Shown: positions 5,384 through 5,400 of the stretch, one piece after another
Layout: each line of letters opens with the position of its first letter
How positions within the stretch are numbered: the first letter of the stretch is position 1
Assembly: GCA_017559615.1 (NCBI GenBank)
Contig: JAFYRB010000016.1
Span: 1 to 5,400 of the forward strand
Reading direction: 5' to 3'
DNA: 5,400 nucleotides
Origin: Alistipes sp.
Lineage (GTDB): Bacteria > Bacteroidota > Bacteroidia > Bacteroidales > Rikenellaceae
The notes under the pieces: model-generated
What the model saw: the letters and a program-made list of their open reading frames with translations, nothing else
Database searches by the model: none
Told to the model about the DNA's origin: nothing
Position numbers and translations under genes: made by a program

Positions 5384-5400
5384 CCCCCCCCAAAAAAAAA
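5384..5400. repeat. C8-A9 homopolymer run at the window edge
   Basis: Eight C (5384-5391) are followed directly by nine A (5392-5400), reaching the end of the window, so the A tract may be longer. Such tracts are prone to slippage and to sequencing error. Confidence 0.7.

Overview
The window reads as chromosomal DNA of a Bacteroidales bacterium (phylum Bacteroidota). Three things point there. The proteins resemble Bacteroides/Alistipes-type enzymes. No start codon has a Shine-Dalgarno sequence in front of it. The promoter I can see best has the Bacteroidota form TTTG-N20-TAnnTTTG. Genus cannot be fixed from the sequence; an Alistipes-like organism is a guess based on the dense repeats between genes.

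Layout. Positions 1-662 hold no believable gene and are almost entirely repeats: an AT-rich block that can fold as a three-way junction (7-83), two diverged copies of a hairpin-forming repeat with 8-nt sub-units (106-240), a purine-rich array of 9-nt units (236-289), a 65-bp tandem repeat (291-429), an AC-rich then GT-rich block (454-543) and a second purine-rich 9-nt array (549-629). Next is the intrinsic terminator (664-717) of a minus-strand class II fructose-bisphosphate aldolase gene (760-1758). A 293-nt divergent intergenic region (1759-2051) carries promoters for both directions. Plus-strand methionyl-tRNA synthetase (2052-4094) follows, then, after 77 nt, a branched-chain amino-acid aminotransferase (4172-5185) with a strong intrinsic terminator (5227-5273). 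The window ends in a third 9-nt array (5335-5379) and a C8-A9 homopolymer run.

The three genes are ordinary housekeeping functions (glycolysis/gluconeogenesis, tRNA charging, branched-chain amino-acid metabolism). metG and ilvE may be co-transcribed, because I see no clear promoter or terminator between them. All three proteins look intact.

The unusual content is in the non-coding DNA. The two hairpin copies keep their loop but change their stem by compensating base pairs. The 9-nt arrays next to both intrinsic terminators have the same orientation relative to the outgoing transcript, which would be pyrimidine-rich. I found no sign of a defence system, CRISPR array, transposase, tRNA or rRNA.
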